Assembly: GCF_016598475.1 (NCBI RefSeq)
Contig: NZ_JAEMUX010000012.1
Coordinates: forward strand, 1-64,000
DNA length: 64,000 nt
DNA from: Streptomyces adelaidensis
Lineage (GTDB): Bacteria > Actinomycetota > Actinomycetes > Streptomycetales > Streptomycetaceae
Direction: 5' to 3'
Shown here: in pieces, positions 26,075 to 33,926 of the stretch
Position numbering within the stretch: position 1 is the first letter of the stretch
Layout of the letters: every line of letters starts with the position of its first letter
Program-made: the position numbers and the translations under genes
Notes under the pieces: generated by a model
The model's input: the letters and a program-made list of their open reading frames with translations, nothing else
Database searches by the model: none
Told to the model about the DNA's origin: nothing

Positions 26075-27043
26075 TCATTCGTGCCCGACCTCATGCTCGA
26101 CCTCGTGCCCGACCTCGTGCCCGACCTCATGCTCGACCTCGTGCTCGACCTCGTGCTCGACCTCGTGCTCGACCTCGTGCTCGACCTCGTGCTCGACGAG
26201 GGTGTCCGCCAGGACCGGCGCGTCGTCCCGCTCGACAGCGGTCACCGCCACCCGCACCGAACTGTCGTCCGGCCGCCACATGCGGATGCGGAGGGTCTCG
26301 CCCGGGAAGACGACTCCCGCGAAGCGGGTGCCGTACGCGCGGACGCGGCCGACGTCCCCGCCGAGCACCGTGTCCACCACGGCCTTCAACGTCATCCCGT
26401 AGGTGCACAGCCCGTGCAGGATCGGCCGGTCGAACCCGGCGCGGCCGGCGAACTCCGGGTCGGCGTGCAACGGGTTCCAGTCGCCGGAGAGACGGTAGAG
26501 CAGCGCCTGGTCCTCTCGGACGACCCGCTCGACCTCCTTGTCGGGTGCGGTCGTCGGCGGTTCCCGGCGGGCGGACGGCCCGCGCTCACCACCCCAGCCG
26601 CCTTCTCCCCGTACGAAGATCTGGGCCTCGTTCGTCCACAACGGGCCGTCGGTGTCGACCACTTCGGTCCGCATCACCAGAACGGCCGCCTTGCCCTTGT
26701 CGTACACCGCCGCCACGCGCGAGGTCGCGGTGGCCCGGCCCTCGACCGGGATCGGCCGGTGCGACTCGACGCGCTGGCCGCCGTGCAGCACCTTGGCGAG
26801 GTCCACGTCGACGCCGGGTACGTCGAGGCCGCCGATCACGTCGGGCGAGCCCGCGCCCGCGACGGTGGCGAAGCTCGGCAGAACATGCAGCCGGGACTCC
26901 AGGGTGTAGCGCAGCTCGCCGGGGTCGGTCGCGGGGATACCGGCGCCGATGCCGAGGTGGTAGAGCAGGACGTCCTTACGGGTCCACTCGATCTCGGCGG
27001 AACGGGGCTCGGCCGCGAGGGCCTTGGCTGCGTCGATGGGCAT
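26075..27043 (-). CDS. MaoC-like enoyl-CoA hydratase (double hotdog)
   Basis: The 322-residue protein is a double-hotdog MaoC hydratase like mycobacterial Hsd4B/ChsH3-type enzymes. The N-terminus MPIDAAKALAAEP is followed by WTRKDVLLYHLGIGAG. The catalytic half has LSGDWNPLHADPEFAGRAGF and PILHGLCTYGM, the D/H hydratase motif. The C-terminus is abnormal: from about residue 284 it runs into VEHE/VGHE repeats produced by a 12-base tandem array. It is the first gene of the operon, about 155 bases downstream of a KstR-type site. Confidence 0.87.
   Translation of the reverse strand: MPIDAAKALAAEPRSAEIEWTRKDVLLYHLGIGAGIPATDPGELRYTLESRLHVLPSFATVAGAGSPDVIGGLDVPGVDVDLAKVLHGGQRVESHRPIPVEGRATATSRVAAVYDKGKAAVLVMRTEVVDTDGPLWTNEAQIFVRGEGGWGGERGPSARREPPTTAPDKEVERVVREDQALLYRLSGDWNPLHADPEFAGRAGFDRPILHGLCTYGMTLKAVVDTVLGGDVGRVRAYGTRFAGVVFPGETLRIRMWRPDDSSVRVAVTAVERDDAPVLADTLVEHEVEHEVEHEVEHEVEHEVEHEVGHEVGHEVEHEVGHE
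26081..26197. repeat. 12-base tandem array encoding the VEHE tail
   Basis: Nine full units of GTGCTCGACCTC and close variants run to the MaoC stop codon, encoding repeated Val-Glu-His-Glu or Val-Gly-His-Glu. Five adjacent units near the upstream end are almost identical, a sign of recent slippage. Confidence 0.92.
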
Positions 27044-27197
27044 GGGGCTCCTGTCTCACGACCCGTCCGGCAGGGGGTGCGGCGGCGTGTGGCGTACGGG
27101 ATGGGGGCGCGGTGGTGGGGCGTTGGGGAACCTCGGTACGACCGTCCGCACCAGCGGCCGCACCGAGGTCGTCACAGGGGCCCGGAACCCGCCCTTC

Positions 27198-27211
27198 TAG
27201 AACGCGTTCCA
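27198..27211 (-). promoter_or_regulatory. KstR-type operator upstream of the MaoC-ADH-SDR operon
   Basis: TAGAACGCGTTCCA fits the mycobacterial KstR motif TNNAACNNGTTNNA exactly. It lies from 15 bases downstream of the -10 box, covering about +8 to +21 of the transcript, so a bound repressor would block elongation. A KstR-like gene lies at 44.1 kb. Confidence 0.75.
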
Positions 27212-27225
27212 GTCCGGCGACCCTC

Positions 27226-27254
27226 TGTATAGCCGAGCTCCGTGCACTTGTGAA
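27226..27254 (-). promoter_or_regulatory. Promoter of the MaoC-ADH-SDR operon
   Basis: TTCACA (27254-27249) and TATACA (27231-27226) on the minus strand are separated by exactly 17 bases. This is the best sigma-70-type promoter I saw in the window. The interrupted palindrome CTGACAGTACGTCAG (27260-27274) lies just upstream of the -35. Confidence 0.7.
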
Positions 27255-27364
27255 GGCTCCTGACAGTACGTCAGATATGGGGCCGCTCGGCCATGACATT
27301 TGTCCCGCCGGACTCCGTACAACCGCATCTGCCGGGCGTCGCGTCGTCTTCGTAGTGTCGAAGC

Positions 27365-28651
27365 ATGACGCAGACGCAAACGTGCACAGGGGACAGGCCG
27401 ACTCGATTCTCGTGGCGGGCGGTGCGCCGTGGCGGCCGGTCCGGGGCGCCGGAGGAACCGGGCCCGCCGCCCACCGCTCTCACCCTGCTGCCATGGCTGC
27501 TGATGGGGATGGGCGCCTTCGCCAACCTTGTGCAGGGCCGCGCCCCGAACCCCTGGATCGGCGGTCTCGGCCTCCTCACCTTCAACTCCCTCTACATCTG
27601 CGTGGTCATGCGCGCCTTCGTGAAGGAGAAGCGCGAGTCCCCCTCCACCCGGCTCGCGCTCGTCCTGCTCGGCCTGGTCGCCTGCGGCCTGGCCCTCGCC
27701 TACGGCGGCAGCTGGCTGAACTTCTTCCCGCTGCTCGGTCTGGCCGTGGGCGCCGTCATGCGGGGCCCGCTGCTGGGCCGGACCGGGCTGGCGGTGACCG
27801 CGCTCGCCGGCGGCGTCTCCGCGGTCCGCGACGGCTGGGACGCGATCAACGTGGCCTACGGCACCCTCATCTCCGTGATGGTGACGGCCGCGCTCCTCTC
27901 CCTCTCCGAGGCCGTACGACAACTGCGCGCCGCCCGCGAGGAGCTGGCCCACCGCGCGGTGGAGAAGGAACGCCTCCGCTTCTCCCGCGATCTGCACGAC
28001 CTCCTCGGCCACACGCTGTCGGTGATCGTGGTGAAGTCGGAGGCGGCCCGCCGTGTCGCCCCGCACGACCCGGGCGCGGCGATCGCCCAGATCACGGACA
28101 TCGAGTCGGTCGGCCGCCAGGCCCTCACCGAGATCCGCGAGGCCGTGACCGGCTATCGCGAGGGCAGCCTCACCACGGAACTGGCCCGCGCGGACTCCGT
28201 CCTGTCGGCCACCGGCACGACCCTCGCCGTAAGCCGCTCCGGCCCGCCCCCGACGCCCCGGGCCGAGGCCCTGCTGAGCTGGGTCGTCCGCGAGGCGATC
28301 ACCAACGTCGTACGCCACACTCACGCCACCCACTGCGCCATCACCCTCTCCACGACCACCGACCACACCCGCCTGACCATCACCGACAACGGCCCCCGCA
28401 CCACCACTCCCCCGCCCACCTCGTCCCCCGGCATCACCCCCAACGGGCTGAAGGGCCTGACCGAACGCCTCACCGCGGCCGGCGGCACCCTCCACGCCGG
28501 ACCGGACCCCCGCCGACACGGCTTCGTCGTCACGGCGGAACTGCCCATGACACCGGAGCCGGGTGACGGCCCGGAGCTGCCGGAGCCCGCGCCGGATCCG
28601 AAACCGGAGCCTGCGTCGGACCCGAAGCCCGCGCCGGAGCCGTGCGCCTGA
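27365..28651 (+). CDS. NarL-type sensor histidine kinase
   Basis: The 428-residue protein has about five transmembrane helices (residues about 35-180), then a HisKA_3 dimerisation segment with the phospho-accepting histidine in FSRDLHDLLGHTLSV (H211), and a C-terminal ATPase with TITDNG and NGLKGLTERL. The last 40 residues are Pro/Glu/Asp repeats. The arrangement is like DesK, which senses membrane state. The ATG has no ribosome site, and a TAGTGT ends 6 bases before it, suggesting a leaderless message. The partner response regulator follows. Confidence 0.88.
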   Translation: MTQTQTCTGDRPTRFSWRAVRRGGRSGAPEEPGPPPTALTLLPWLLMGMGAFANLVQGRAPNPWIGGLGLLTFNSLYICVVMRAFVKEKRESPSTRLALVLLGLVACGLALAYGGSWLNFFPLLGLAVGAVMRGPLLGRTGLAVTALAGGVSAVRDGWDAINVAYGTLISVMVTAALLSLSEAVRQLRAAREELAHRAVEKERLRFSRDLHDLLGHTLSVIVVKSEAARRVAPHDPGAAIAQITDIESVGRQALTEIREAVTGYREGSLTTELARADSVLSATGTTLAVSRSGPPPTPRAEALLSWVVREAITNVVRHTHATHCAITLSTTTDHTRLTITDNGPRTTTPPPTSSPGITPNGLKGLTERLTAAGGTLHAGPDPRRHGFVVTAELPMTPEPGDGPELPEPAPDPKPEPASDPKPAPEPCA

Positions 28652-28779
28652 TCGGGGCCGGCCGGACCGAGTCGCAAGGGCGCCGCGCTCCGTGCGCGGC
28701 GCCCGACGGCCGCTCGCACCGCCGCCCCGAACGGCCCGCACATCCGTCGGAACCGCCCCCGCCGCCCTACCCTTGGGCC

Positions 28780-29421
28780 GTGAACGAGATGCCGCGGGAC
28801 CACCGGCCCGCAAGGTCCATCAGGGTTCTGCTCGCCGAGGACCAGATGATGATGCGGGGCGCGCTCGCGCTGCTGTTGGGTATGGAGGCGGACATCCAGG
28901 TCGTGGCGCAGGTCGGGCGGGGTGACGCGATCGTGGACGCGGCGCTGACCCATCGGCCGGATGTCGCTCTGCTGGACATCGAGCTGCCCGGGATGAGCGG
29001 CCTGGACGCCGCCGCCGAGCTGCGGGACGAGGCGCCCGACTGCCGGGTGCTGATCCTCACCACCTTCGGCCGGCCGGGATATCTGCGCCGGGCCATGGAC
29101 GCGGGCGCCGCCGGGTTCCTGGTCAAGGACGGGCCCGTGGAGGAGCTGGCCCAGGCCATCCGCCGGGTGCTGACCGGGGAGACCGTCGTCGATCCGGCCC
29201 TCGCCACGGCCGCGCTGAGCGCCGGGCCCAACCCGCTCACCGCCCGCGAACGCGACGCCCTCAACGCCTCCGCCGACGGCGCCACCGTCGCCGACATCGC
29301 CGTCCGGCTCCACCTCTCCGAGTCCACCGTCCGCAACTACCTCTCCTCAGCCATCGGCAAAACAGGCACCCGCAACCGCATGGAAGCAATGCGCGAGGCC
29401 CGACAACAGGGCTGGCTCTAG
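28780..29421 (+). CDS. LuxR/NarL-type response regulator
   Basis: The 213-residue protein has a receiver domain with the phospho-acceptor D66 (DVALLDIELPG), the lysine in GFLVKD, and a C-terminal LuxR helix-turn-helix (LTARERDALNASADG ... IAVRLHLSESTVRNYLSSAIGKTGTRNR). It resembles DesR and is the cognate of the kinase just upstream. The GTG at 28780 lies 6 bases after TACCCT, so it too may be leaderless; ATG 28789 is an alternative. Targets are unknown. Confidence 0.88.
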   Translation: MNEMPRDHRPARSIRVLLAEDQMMMRGALALLLGMEADIQVVAQVGRGDAIVDAALTHRPDVALLDIELPGMSGLDAAAELRDEAPDCRVLILTTFGRPGYLRRAMDAGAAGFLVKDGPVEELAQAIRRVLTGETVVDPALATAALSAGPNPLTARERDALNASADGATVADIAVRLHLSESTVRNYLSSAIGKTGTRNRMEAMREARQQGWL

Positions 29422-29437
29422 CCGCCTCGGCCGCCGG

Positions 29438-29640
29438 GTGCACACCCCCGTGGGACACCCAGCCGCCGACCGACCGGCGGATGCGCACCCCCGTGGGACA
29501 CCCGACGCCCGGCCACCCCCCATGGGTGCCGACCCCGTGGGAAACCCCCGGCCAACGGCCGGCTACTCACCCCCGTCGAGCACCCAGCCCCCGAGCAACC
29601 ACCGGCTGCCCACCCCGTGGAGAACCCAGCCACCCGCCAC
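29438..29640. repeat. Degenerate CACCCCCGTGGGACACCC repeat tract
   Basis: The 271-base gap between two convergent genes is filled with four to six decaying copies of an 18-20 base unit built on CCCCGTGGGA/GAGACACCC. No gene or clear terminator is visible in it. Confidence 0.7.
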
Positions 29641-29692
29641 GCTCACCGCCTCACCCGGTCACCCGCTCACCCCGTGCCCCGCCCCGGCCCCG

Positions 29693-30535
29693 TCACTTCG
29701 TCACCTTCGCCGACTCGTATCCCACCCCCTCCGGAGCCAGCGCCACGAACCAGTTGGTCTGGGCGCCCTTCACCTCGACGATGCGCGGGTTGCGCAGGTC
29801 CGCGTAGTAGGGGAGGTCCGTGACGTGGTTGACGTTCGTGGTGGTGCCGTCGGACCAGGTGACGCGTACCTGTTGGGCGGTGGGAGCGACCGTGCCGATG
29901 ACGAGGCGCTCGGGGGCGCCGTCCTTGTCCCGGTCGCCGCCGGTGCGGAGGACCGTCGAGTAGACCTCCAGGTCCGTGCCCGACAGGGCGTCGGCCTCAC
30001 CGTCGATCACCGCGCCCATCTGGTCGCTGCCCAGGGTCAGATGAACGAAGTTCCAGGTCTTGCCCACGAGATCGGCCGCGCCGTCCAGGCCCGTCGGCAC
30101 ATCCCCGAACAGGCCCATCTCGGCGAGCTGGTCAGCCGCCTCCGCCCTGTTCCTCGGCGCCTCCCAGACATCGATGCTCACCTGCCAGACCGTGCCCTGG
30201 TCCCGCCCCTCGGCCAGTGCGATCCGCCACGGCTCGCCCAGATGACGAGCCTCGGATGTCACGGGTGCCGTGGCCGCCGGTGCCACCCGGCCTCCGTTCC
30301 CGTCCGCCACCCCGGCCAGCGCCAGCGTCCCCGTGGAGCCCGCGATCACCACGGCGGCGGCAGCGGCAACCGCCCAACGGCGGGCCTTGCGGCGCCGCCC
30401 GCCCCGTACCACCGCCTGATAGGGGGCTATACCGATCTCGACCTCGCCGGCCGCGTCGGCCAGCAGAAGGGCGATGTCCCGCTCCAGCGCGGTGCTGTGC
30501 GTGATGTCGCCGGGCGTGCCGTCGCGGTGCGTCAT
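29693..30535 (-). CDS. Membrane-anchored protein paired with an ECF sigma factor
   Basis: The 280-residue product has a short cytoplasmic N-terminus (about 1-50), one transmembrane helix (WAVAAAAAVVIAGSTGTLALAG) and an extracytoplasmic domain of about 190 residues ending in VGYESAKVTK. That layout, and its place after an ECF sigma gene, suggest an anti-sigma or sensor partner, though no zinc anti-sigma HxxxCxxC motif is present. I chose the ATG at 30535 (GGGAGG upstream). GTG starts up to 30676 are also open and would add an Asn-Gly-Glu repeat tail. Confidence 0.65.
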   Translation of the reverse strand: MTHRDGTPGDITHSTALERDIALLLADAAGEVEIGIAPYQAVVRGGRRRKARRWAVAAAAAVVIAGSTGTLALAGVADGNGGRVAPAATAPVTSEARHLGEPWRIALAEGRDQGTVWQVSIDVWEAPRNRAEAADQLAEMGLFGDVPTGLDGAADLVGKTWNFVHLTLGSDQMGAVIDGEADALSGTDLEVYSTVLRTGGDRDKDGAPERLVIGTVAPTAQQVRVTWSDGTTTNVNHVTDLPYYADLRNPRIVEVKGAQTNWFVALAPEGVGYESAKVTK

Positions 30536-30597
30536 GTTCTGGATCGCCTCCCTGTTCGCGCCGTCTGTACCATCCGCATCGTTCATTCCGTACGCGC

Positions 30598-30727
30598 TGT
30601 TCGCTCCGTCCGCACTGTTCTCACCGTTCTCACCGTTCTCACCGTCCACGCTGTTCACGCCGTCCGCGCTGTTCACGCCATCCGTGCCGTTCGTGCCGTC
30701 CGCACCGTTCGCCCCCCCTCGCTTCCT
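30598..30727. repeat. Low-complexity spacer of GTTCTCACC / GTTCACGCC units
   Basis: Short 9-base-period repeats link the sigma gene stop to the next gene in the same frame, with no stop codon between. On the minus strand they read as repeated Asn-Gly-Glu / Asn-Ser-Ala-Asp-Gly. Confidence 0.7.
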
Positions 30728-31267
30728 TCACCTCCGGCCTCCCTGCGTCACTGTCTCGGCGAGTCCCGGTATGGCGCGGAGCTTCGCGATCCCCTTCGCC
30801 GCGTTGCTCTTCACCGCGCCCACGGAACAGCCCATCGCCTCCGCGGTCCGGCTCTCGCTCAGGTCCTCCCAGTACCGCAGGACCACGGCTTCGCGCTGGC
30901 GCGGCGGCAATTGGGAGAGGGCTGTCAGCAGGGCGCTTCGGTCGTCGGCCTGGGCGATGCGGTCCCCGCTGTCGGGCAGCTCGGGCACCAGGTCCGAGTC
31001 GCTCCTGGGCGCCAGGAACTCCTTGAGGCGTCTGCGGTGCTTGCGCGCGTGGGCGTTGATCATCACGCGCCGGACGTAGGTGTCCGGGTCGTCCCTGGAG
31101 CTGACCCGGCGCCAGGCCACGAACACCTGCTCCAGCGTCGTCTGGACCAGGTCCTCCGCGGCGTGCTGCTCCCCCGTGAGGAGAAATGCCGTACGCATCA
31201 GCCGTGGCCAGCGGCCGATGAGGAAGCTCTGGAACTCCTCGTCCCCGGCCTGCTTCCGATCCCCCAT
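30728..31267 (-). CDS. ECF RNA polymerase sigma factor, SigE family
   Basis: The 179-residue protein has sigma region 2 (FLIGRWPRLMRTAFLLTG ... AEDLVQTTLEQVFVAW) and region 4 (LPPRQREAVVLRYWEDLSESRTAEAMGCSVGAVKSNAAKG). This matches the actinobacterial SigE-family group of ECF factors. The ATG follows AGGAGGTG closely; a GTG two codons earlier overlaps that site. It forms an operon with the membrane protein downstream, its probable partner. Confidence 0.9.
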   Translation of the reverse strand: MGDRKQAGDEEFQSFLIGRWPRLMRTAFLLTGEQHAAEDLVQTTLEQVFVAWRRVSSRDDPDTYVRRVMINAHARKHRRRLKEFLAPRSDSDLVPELPDSGDRIAQADDRSALLTALSQLPPRQREAVVLRYWEDLSESRTAEAMGCSVGAVKSNAAKGIAKLRAIPGLAETVTQGGRR

Positions 31268-31470
31268 GAGCACCTCCTAGATGTCTTTAACAGTCCACGA
31301 GGGCCCGATTCCGTTGCCCCGCCCCGCAGGGAATTCCGGCCCTGACGGCACGTCATTTCCCCATGGGCAAGTCAAGATTTCGTTAGTCACTCAAAACAAC
31401 GGAATAGTTGCCCCGGCACACAAGGTTCAGGTGACACGTACCTCTCACCCCGGCCAGGAGGCCCCGCGCA
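31268..31470. promoter_or_regulatory. Divergent region between sigma factor and MFS exporter
   Basis: The 203 bases are AT-richer than their surroundings. CAAC-GGAATA-GTTG (31397-31410) is a small inverted repeat about 60 bases before the exporter gene and may be its operator. A -10 box cannot be chosen with confidence. Confidence 0.35.
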
Positions 31471-33054
31471 ATGACGCAGCAGCACACATCGCCGACACCC
31501 GAGCGGCCCACCACGGGAGCGACCGGAGCGTCGGGCGCGTCGGGCGCGTCGGGAGCGGCTGGAAGGACCGGAGCGACCGGAGCGACCGGAGCAAACGGCG
31601 CGATCGTCCCGGTGCTGGCCTTCGCGGGCATCGTGGTCGCGGTGATGCAGACCCTGCTCGTCCCGGTGATCAAGGATCTGCCGCAACTGCTGGACACCTC
31701 CCCCAGCAACGCCACCTGGGTCCTGACCTCCACCCTGCTCGCGGGTGCCGTGGCCACCCCGATCATGGGCCGCCTGGGCGACCTCGTCGGCAAGCGCCGC
31801 ATGCTGCTCGCCAGCCTGGCCGTGATGGTGGTCGGCGCCCTGATCAGCGGGTTCACCAGTGAACTCGCCCCCATGATCGTCGGCCGTACCCTGCAGGGCT
31901 TCTCCATGGGCGTGATCCCGCTGGGCATCGGCCTGATGCGCGACGAACTGCCCCGCGAACGTCTCGGCTCCGCCATGGCCCTGATGAGCTCGTCCATAGG
32001 CGTCGGCGGTGGACTCGCGCTGCCGCTCGCCGCCGCGGTCGCCCAGAACACCGACTGGCACGTCCTCTTCTTCGGTGCCGCCGGCCTCGGTGTCCTCTCC
32101 ATCCTGCTGACCCTCGTCGCCGTACCGGAGACGAAGGCGCGCGCGCAGGGCACCTTCGACTATCTCGGCGCGCTCGGCCTCTCCGCGGGCCTCATCCTCT
32201 TCCTCCTGCCGATCACCAAGGGCAGCGACTGGGGCTGGACCTCCGCGTCCACGCTCGGCCTGTTCGCCGCGTCGGCCGTGGTCCTGCTCCTCTGGGGCGT
32301 CCTGGAGCTGCGCATTCCCGCCCCCCTGGTGGACCTGCGCACGACCGCCCGCCGCGAGGTACTCCTCACCAACCTCGCCTCGATCATGGTCGGCGTCTCC
32401 TTCTACGTCGTCTCCCTCGTCCTGCCGCAGCTCCTCCAGCTCCCCTCCTCCACCGGCTACGGCCTCGGTCAGTCGATGGTCGTCGCGGGCCTGTGCGTGG
32501 CCCCGCTGGGCCTGACGATGATGTTCACCGCGCCCGTCTACGCCCGGATCTCCACCAAGTACGGCCCCAAGAGCACCCTCATCCTCGGCCTGCTGATCAT
32601 CGCGATCGGCTACGGCGCCGGGCTCGGCCTGATGAGCGCCGCCTGGCAGACCGTGGTCATCTCGGTGGTCCTGGGCGCGGGTATCGGCCTCGCCTACTCC
32701 TCGCTCCCGGCGCTGATCATCGGCGCCGTGGACCCGTCCGAGACGGGCGCCGCGAACGGTCTCAACTCCCTCATGCGCTCCATCGGCACGTCCATGTCGA
32801 GCGCCGTCATCGGCATGGTGCTGGCCAACACCGCGAACCACGTCGGCGGCGTAGCGATCCCCACCATGCACGGCTTCCGCGTCTCCTTCCTGATCGCCAC
32901 GGCCGCGGTCGCCGTCGGCATCGTCCTCGCGGTGTTCCTGCCGGGCCGCCGCCCCACCCCCGGCCTGACGCTCCGCGCGAGCGGCGGGACCGACAAGCTG
33001 AGCGACGAGAAGGACGCCTCCACCGTCGTACGTCCGGCCGAGCGGGTTTCCTGA
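31471..33054 (+). CDS. MFS transporter, DHA2-like 14-helix drug exporter
   Basis: The 527-residue permease has MFS motif A (GRLGDLVGKRRMLL) and about 14 hydrophobic segments, typical of DHA2 proton-driven exporters. The N-terminus carries collagen-like Gly-Ala/Ser-Thr repeats (about 16-43) encoded by a GGAGCGACC microsatellite. Such exporters remove antibiotics or dyes; the substrate here is unknown. AGGAGG precedes the ATG. No regulator gene adjoins it. Confidence 0.88.
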   Translation: MTQQHTSPTPERPTTGATGASGASGASGAAGRTGATGATGANGAIVPVLAFAGIVVAVMQTLLVPVIKDLPQLLDTSPSNATWVLTSTLLAGAVATPIMGRLGDLVGKRRMLLASLAVMVVGALISGFTSELAPMIVGRTLQGFSMGVIPLGIGLMRDELPRERLGSAMALMSSSIGVGGGLALPLAAAVAQNTDWHVLFFGAAGLGVLSILLTLVAVPETKARAQGTFDYLGALGLSAGLILFLLPITKGSDWGWTSASTLGLFAASAVVLLLWGVLELRIPAPLVDLRTTARREVLLTNLASIMVGVSFYVVSLVLPQLLQLPSSTGYGLGQSMVVAGLCVAPLGLTMMFTAPVYARISTKYGPKSTLILGLLIIAIGYGAGLGLMSAAWQTVVISVVLGAGIGLAYSSLPALIIGAVDPSETGAANGLNSLMRSIGTSMSSAVIGMVLANTANHVGGVAIPTMHGFRVSFLIATAAVAVGIVLAVFLPGRRPTPGLTLRASGGTDKLSDEKDASTVVRPAERVS

Positions 33055-33110
33055 CCGAGGCCCCCGCGGCCGACGACCACCCACGTGGCAGCATGGGGCG
33101 CCCTCGGGAA

Positions 33111-33143
33111 CGTACGAGCGAAGCGAGCGTGACGGCTCGTACG
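33111..33143. other. Hairpin between MFS exporter and methyltransferase genes
   Basis: CGTACGAGC and GCTCGTACG form a perfect 9-bp stem with a 15-base loop. It could be a weak terminator or an mRNA structure in the leader of the next gene. Confidence 0.45.
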
Positions 33144-33182
33144 GTCCCCGTCCGCGCGTACGTACGACATCACGGAGGACCC

Positions 33183-33893
33183 ATGTCCGCGGCCCCCGCC
33201 CCCGCCCCACCCTCTGCCCCCAAGCCGGAGATCCTCGCCGCCTTCGAGTCGGCCAAGGGGTTCATGCCCGTGGGTGAGGGGCTGGCCCTGTACGCGGCGG
33301 CGGTGGAGGCGGGGCGGCTCGGGCTGCCGCTGCTGGAGGTCGGCACGTACTGCGGCCGTTCCACGATCCTGCTGGGCGACGCGGCCCGCGAGGCCGGGGT
33401 CACGGCGATCACGGTCGACCACCACCGGGGCAGCGAGGAGCAGCAGCCCGGCTGGGACTACCACGACGAGTCCACCGTCGACCCCGAGGTGGGCCGCATG
33501 GACACGCTCCCCACGTTCCGCCGCACCCTGCACCGGGCGGGCCTGGAGGACCACGTGGTCGCGGTCGTCGGCCGTTCCCCGCAGGTCGCCGCCTTCTGGG
33601 GCACCCCGCTCGCCCTCGTCTTCATCGACGGCGGCCACACCGACGAGCACGCCACCGCCGACTACGAGGGCTGGGCCCCGCACGTCGCTCCCGGCGGCCT
33701 CCTCGTCATCCACGACGTCTTCCCCGACCCCGAGGACGAGTTCACCGGCCAGGCGCCGTACCGCGTCTACCTCCGCGCCCTCGCCTCCGGCGCCTTCACG
33801 GAGGTCTCGGCGACGGACTCGCTGCGGGTGCTGCGGCGGACGGGGACCGGTACAAGTACGGGTACGGGTACGGGTACGGGTACGGGGATCTGA
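33183..33893 (+). CDS. Class I SAM-dependent methyltransferase (Methyltransf_24 type)
   Basis: The 236-residue protein has the AdoMet motif LLEVGTYCGRSTILLGDAA, an acidic VDHHRG turn, and LVFIDGGHTDEHATADY, typical of the Methyltransf_24/O-methyltransferase-like group. The C-terminal tail is Thr-Gly repeats encoded by GGGTAC units (about 33850-33886). GGAGGA precedes the ATG. The substrate is unknown. Confidence 0.82.
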   Translation: MSAAPAPAPPSAPKPEILAAFESAKGFMPVGEGLALYAAAVEAGRLGLPLLEVGTYCGRSTILLGDAAREAGVTAITVDHHRGSEEQQPGWDYHDESTVDPEVGRMDTLPTFRRTLHRAGLEDHVVAVVGRSPQVAAFWGTPLALVFIDGGHTDEHATADYEGWAPHVAPGGLLVIHDVFPDPEDEFTGQAPYRVYLRALASGAFTEVSATDSLRVLRRTGTGTSTGTGTGTGTGI

Positions 33894-33926
33894 TCCGTCG
33901 GGCCCACTTGGGCCCACTTGGGCCCC

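Noticed and set aside
24754-28566. A 1270-codon open frame on the plus strand across the ADH, MaoC and kinase genes
   Set aside because: It runs antisense to two recognised genes and out of frame with the sensor kinase, and begins inside a tandem repeat.
27197-28813. 538-codon minus-strand frame opposite the sensor kinase
   Set aside because: It is the antisense of clear histidine-kinase coding sequence, with Gly/Arg/Asp shadow composition.
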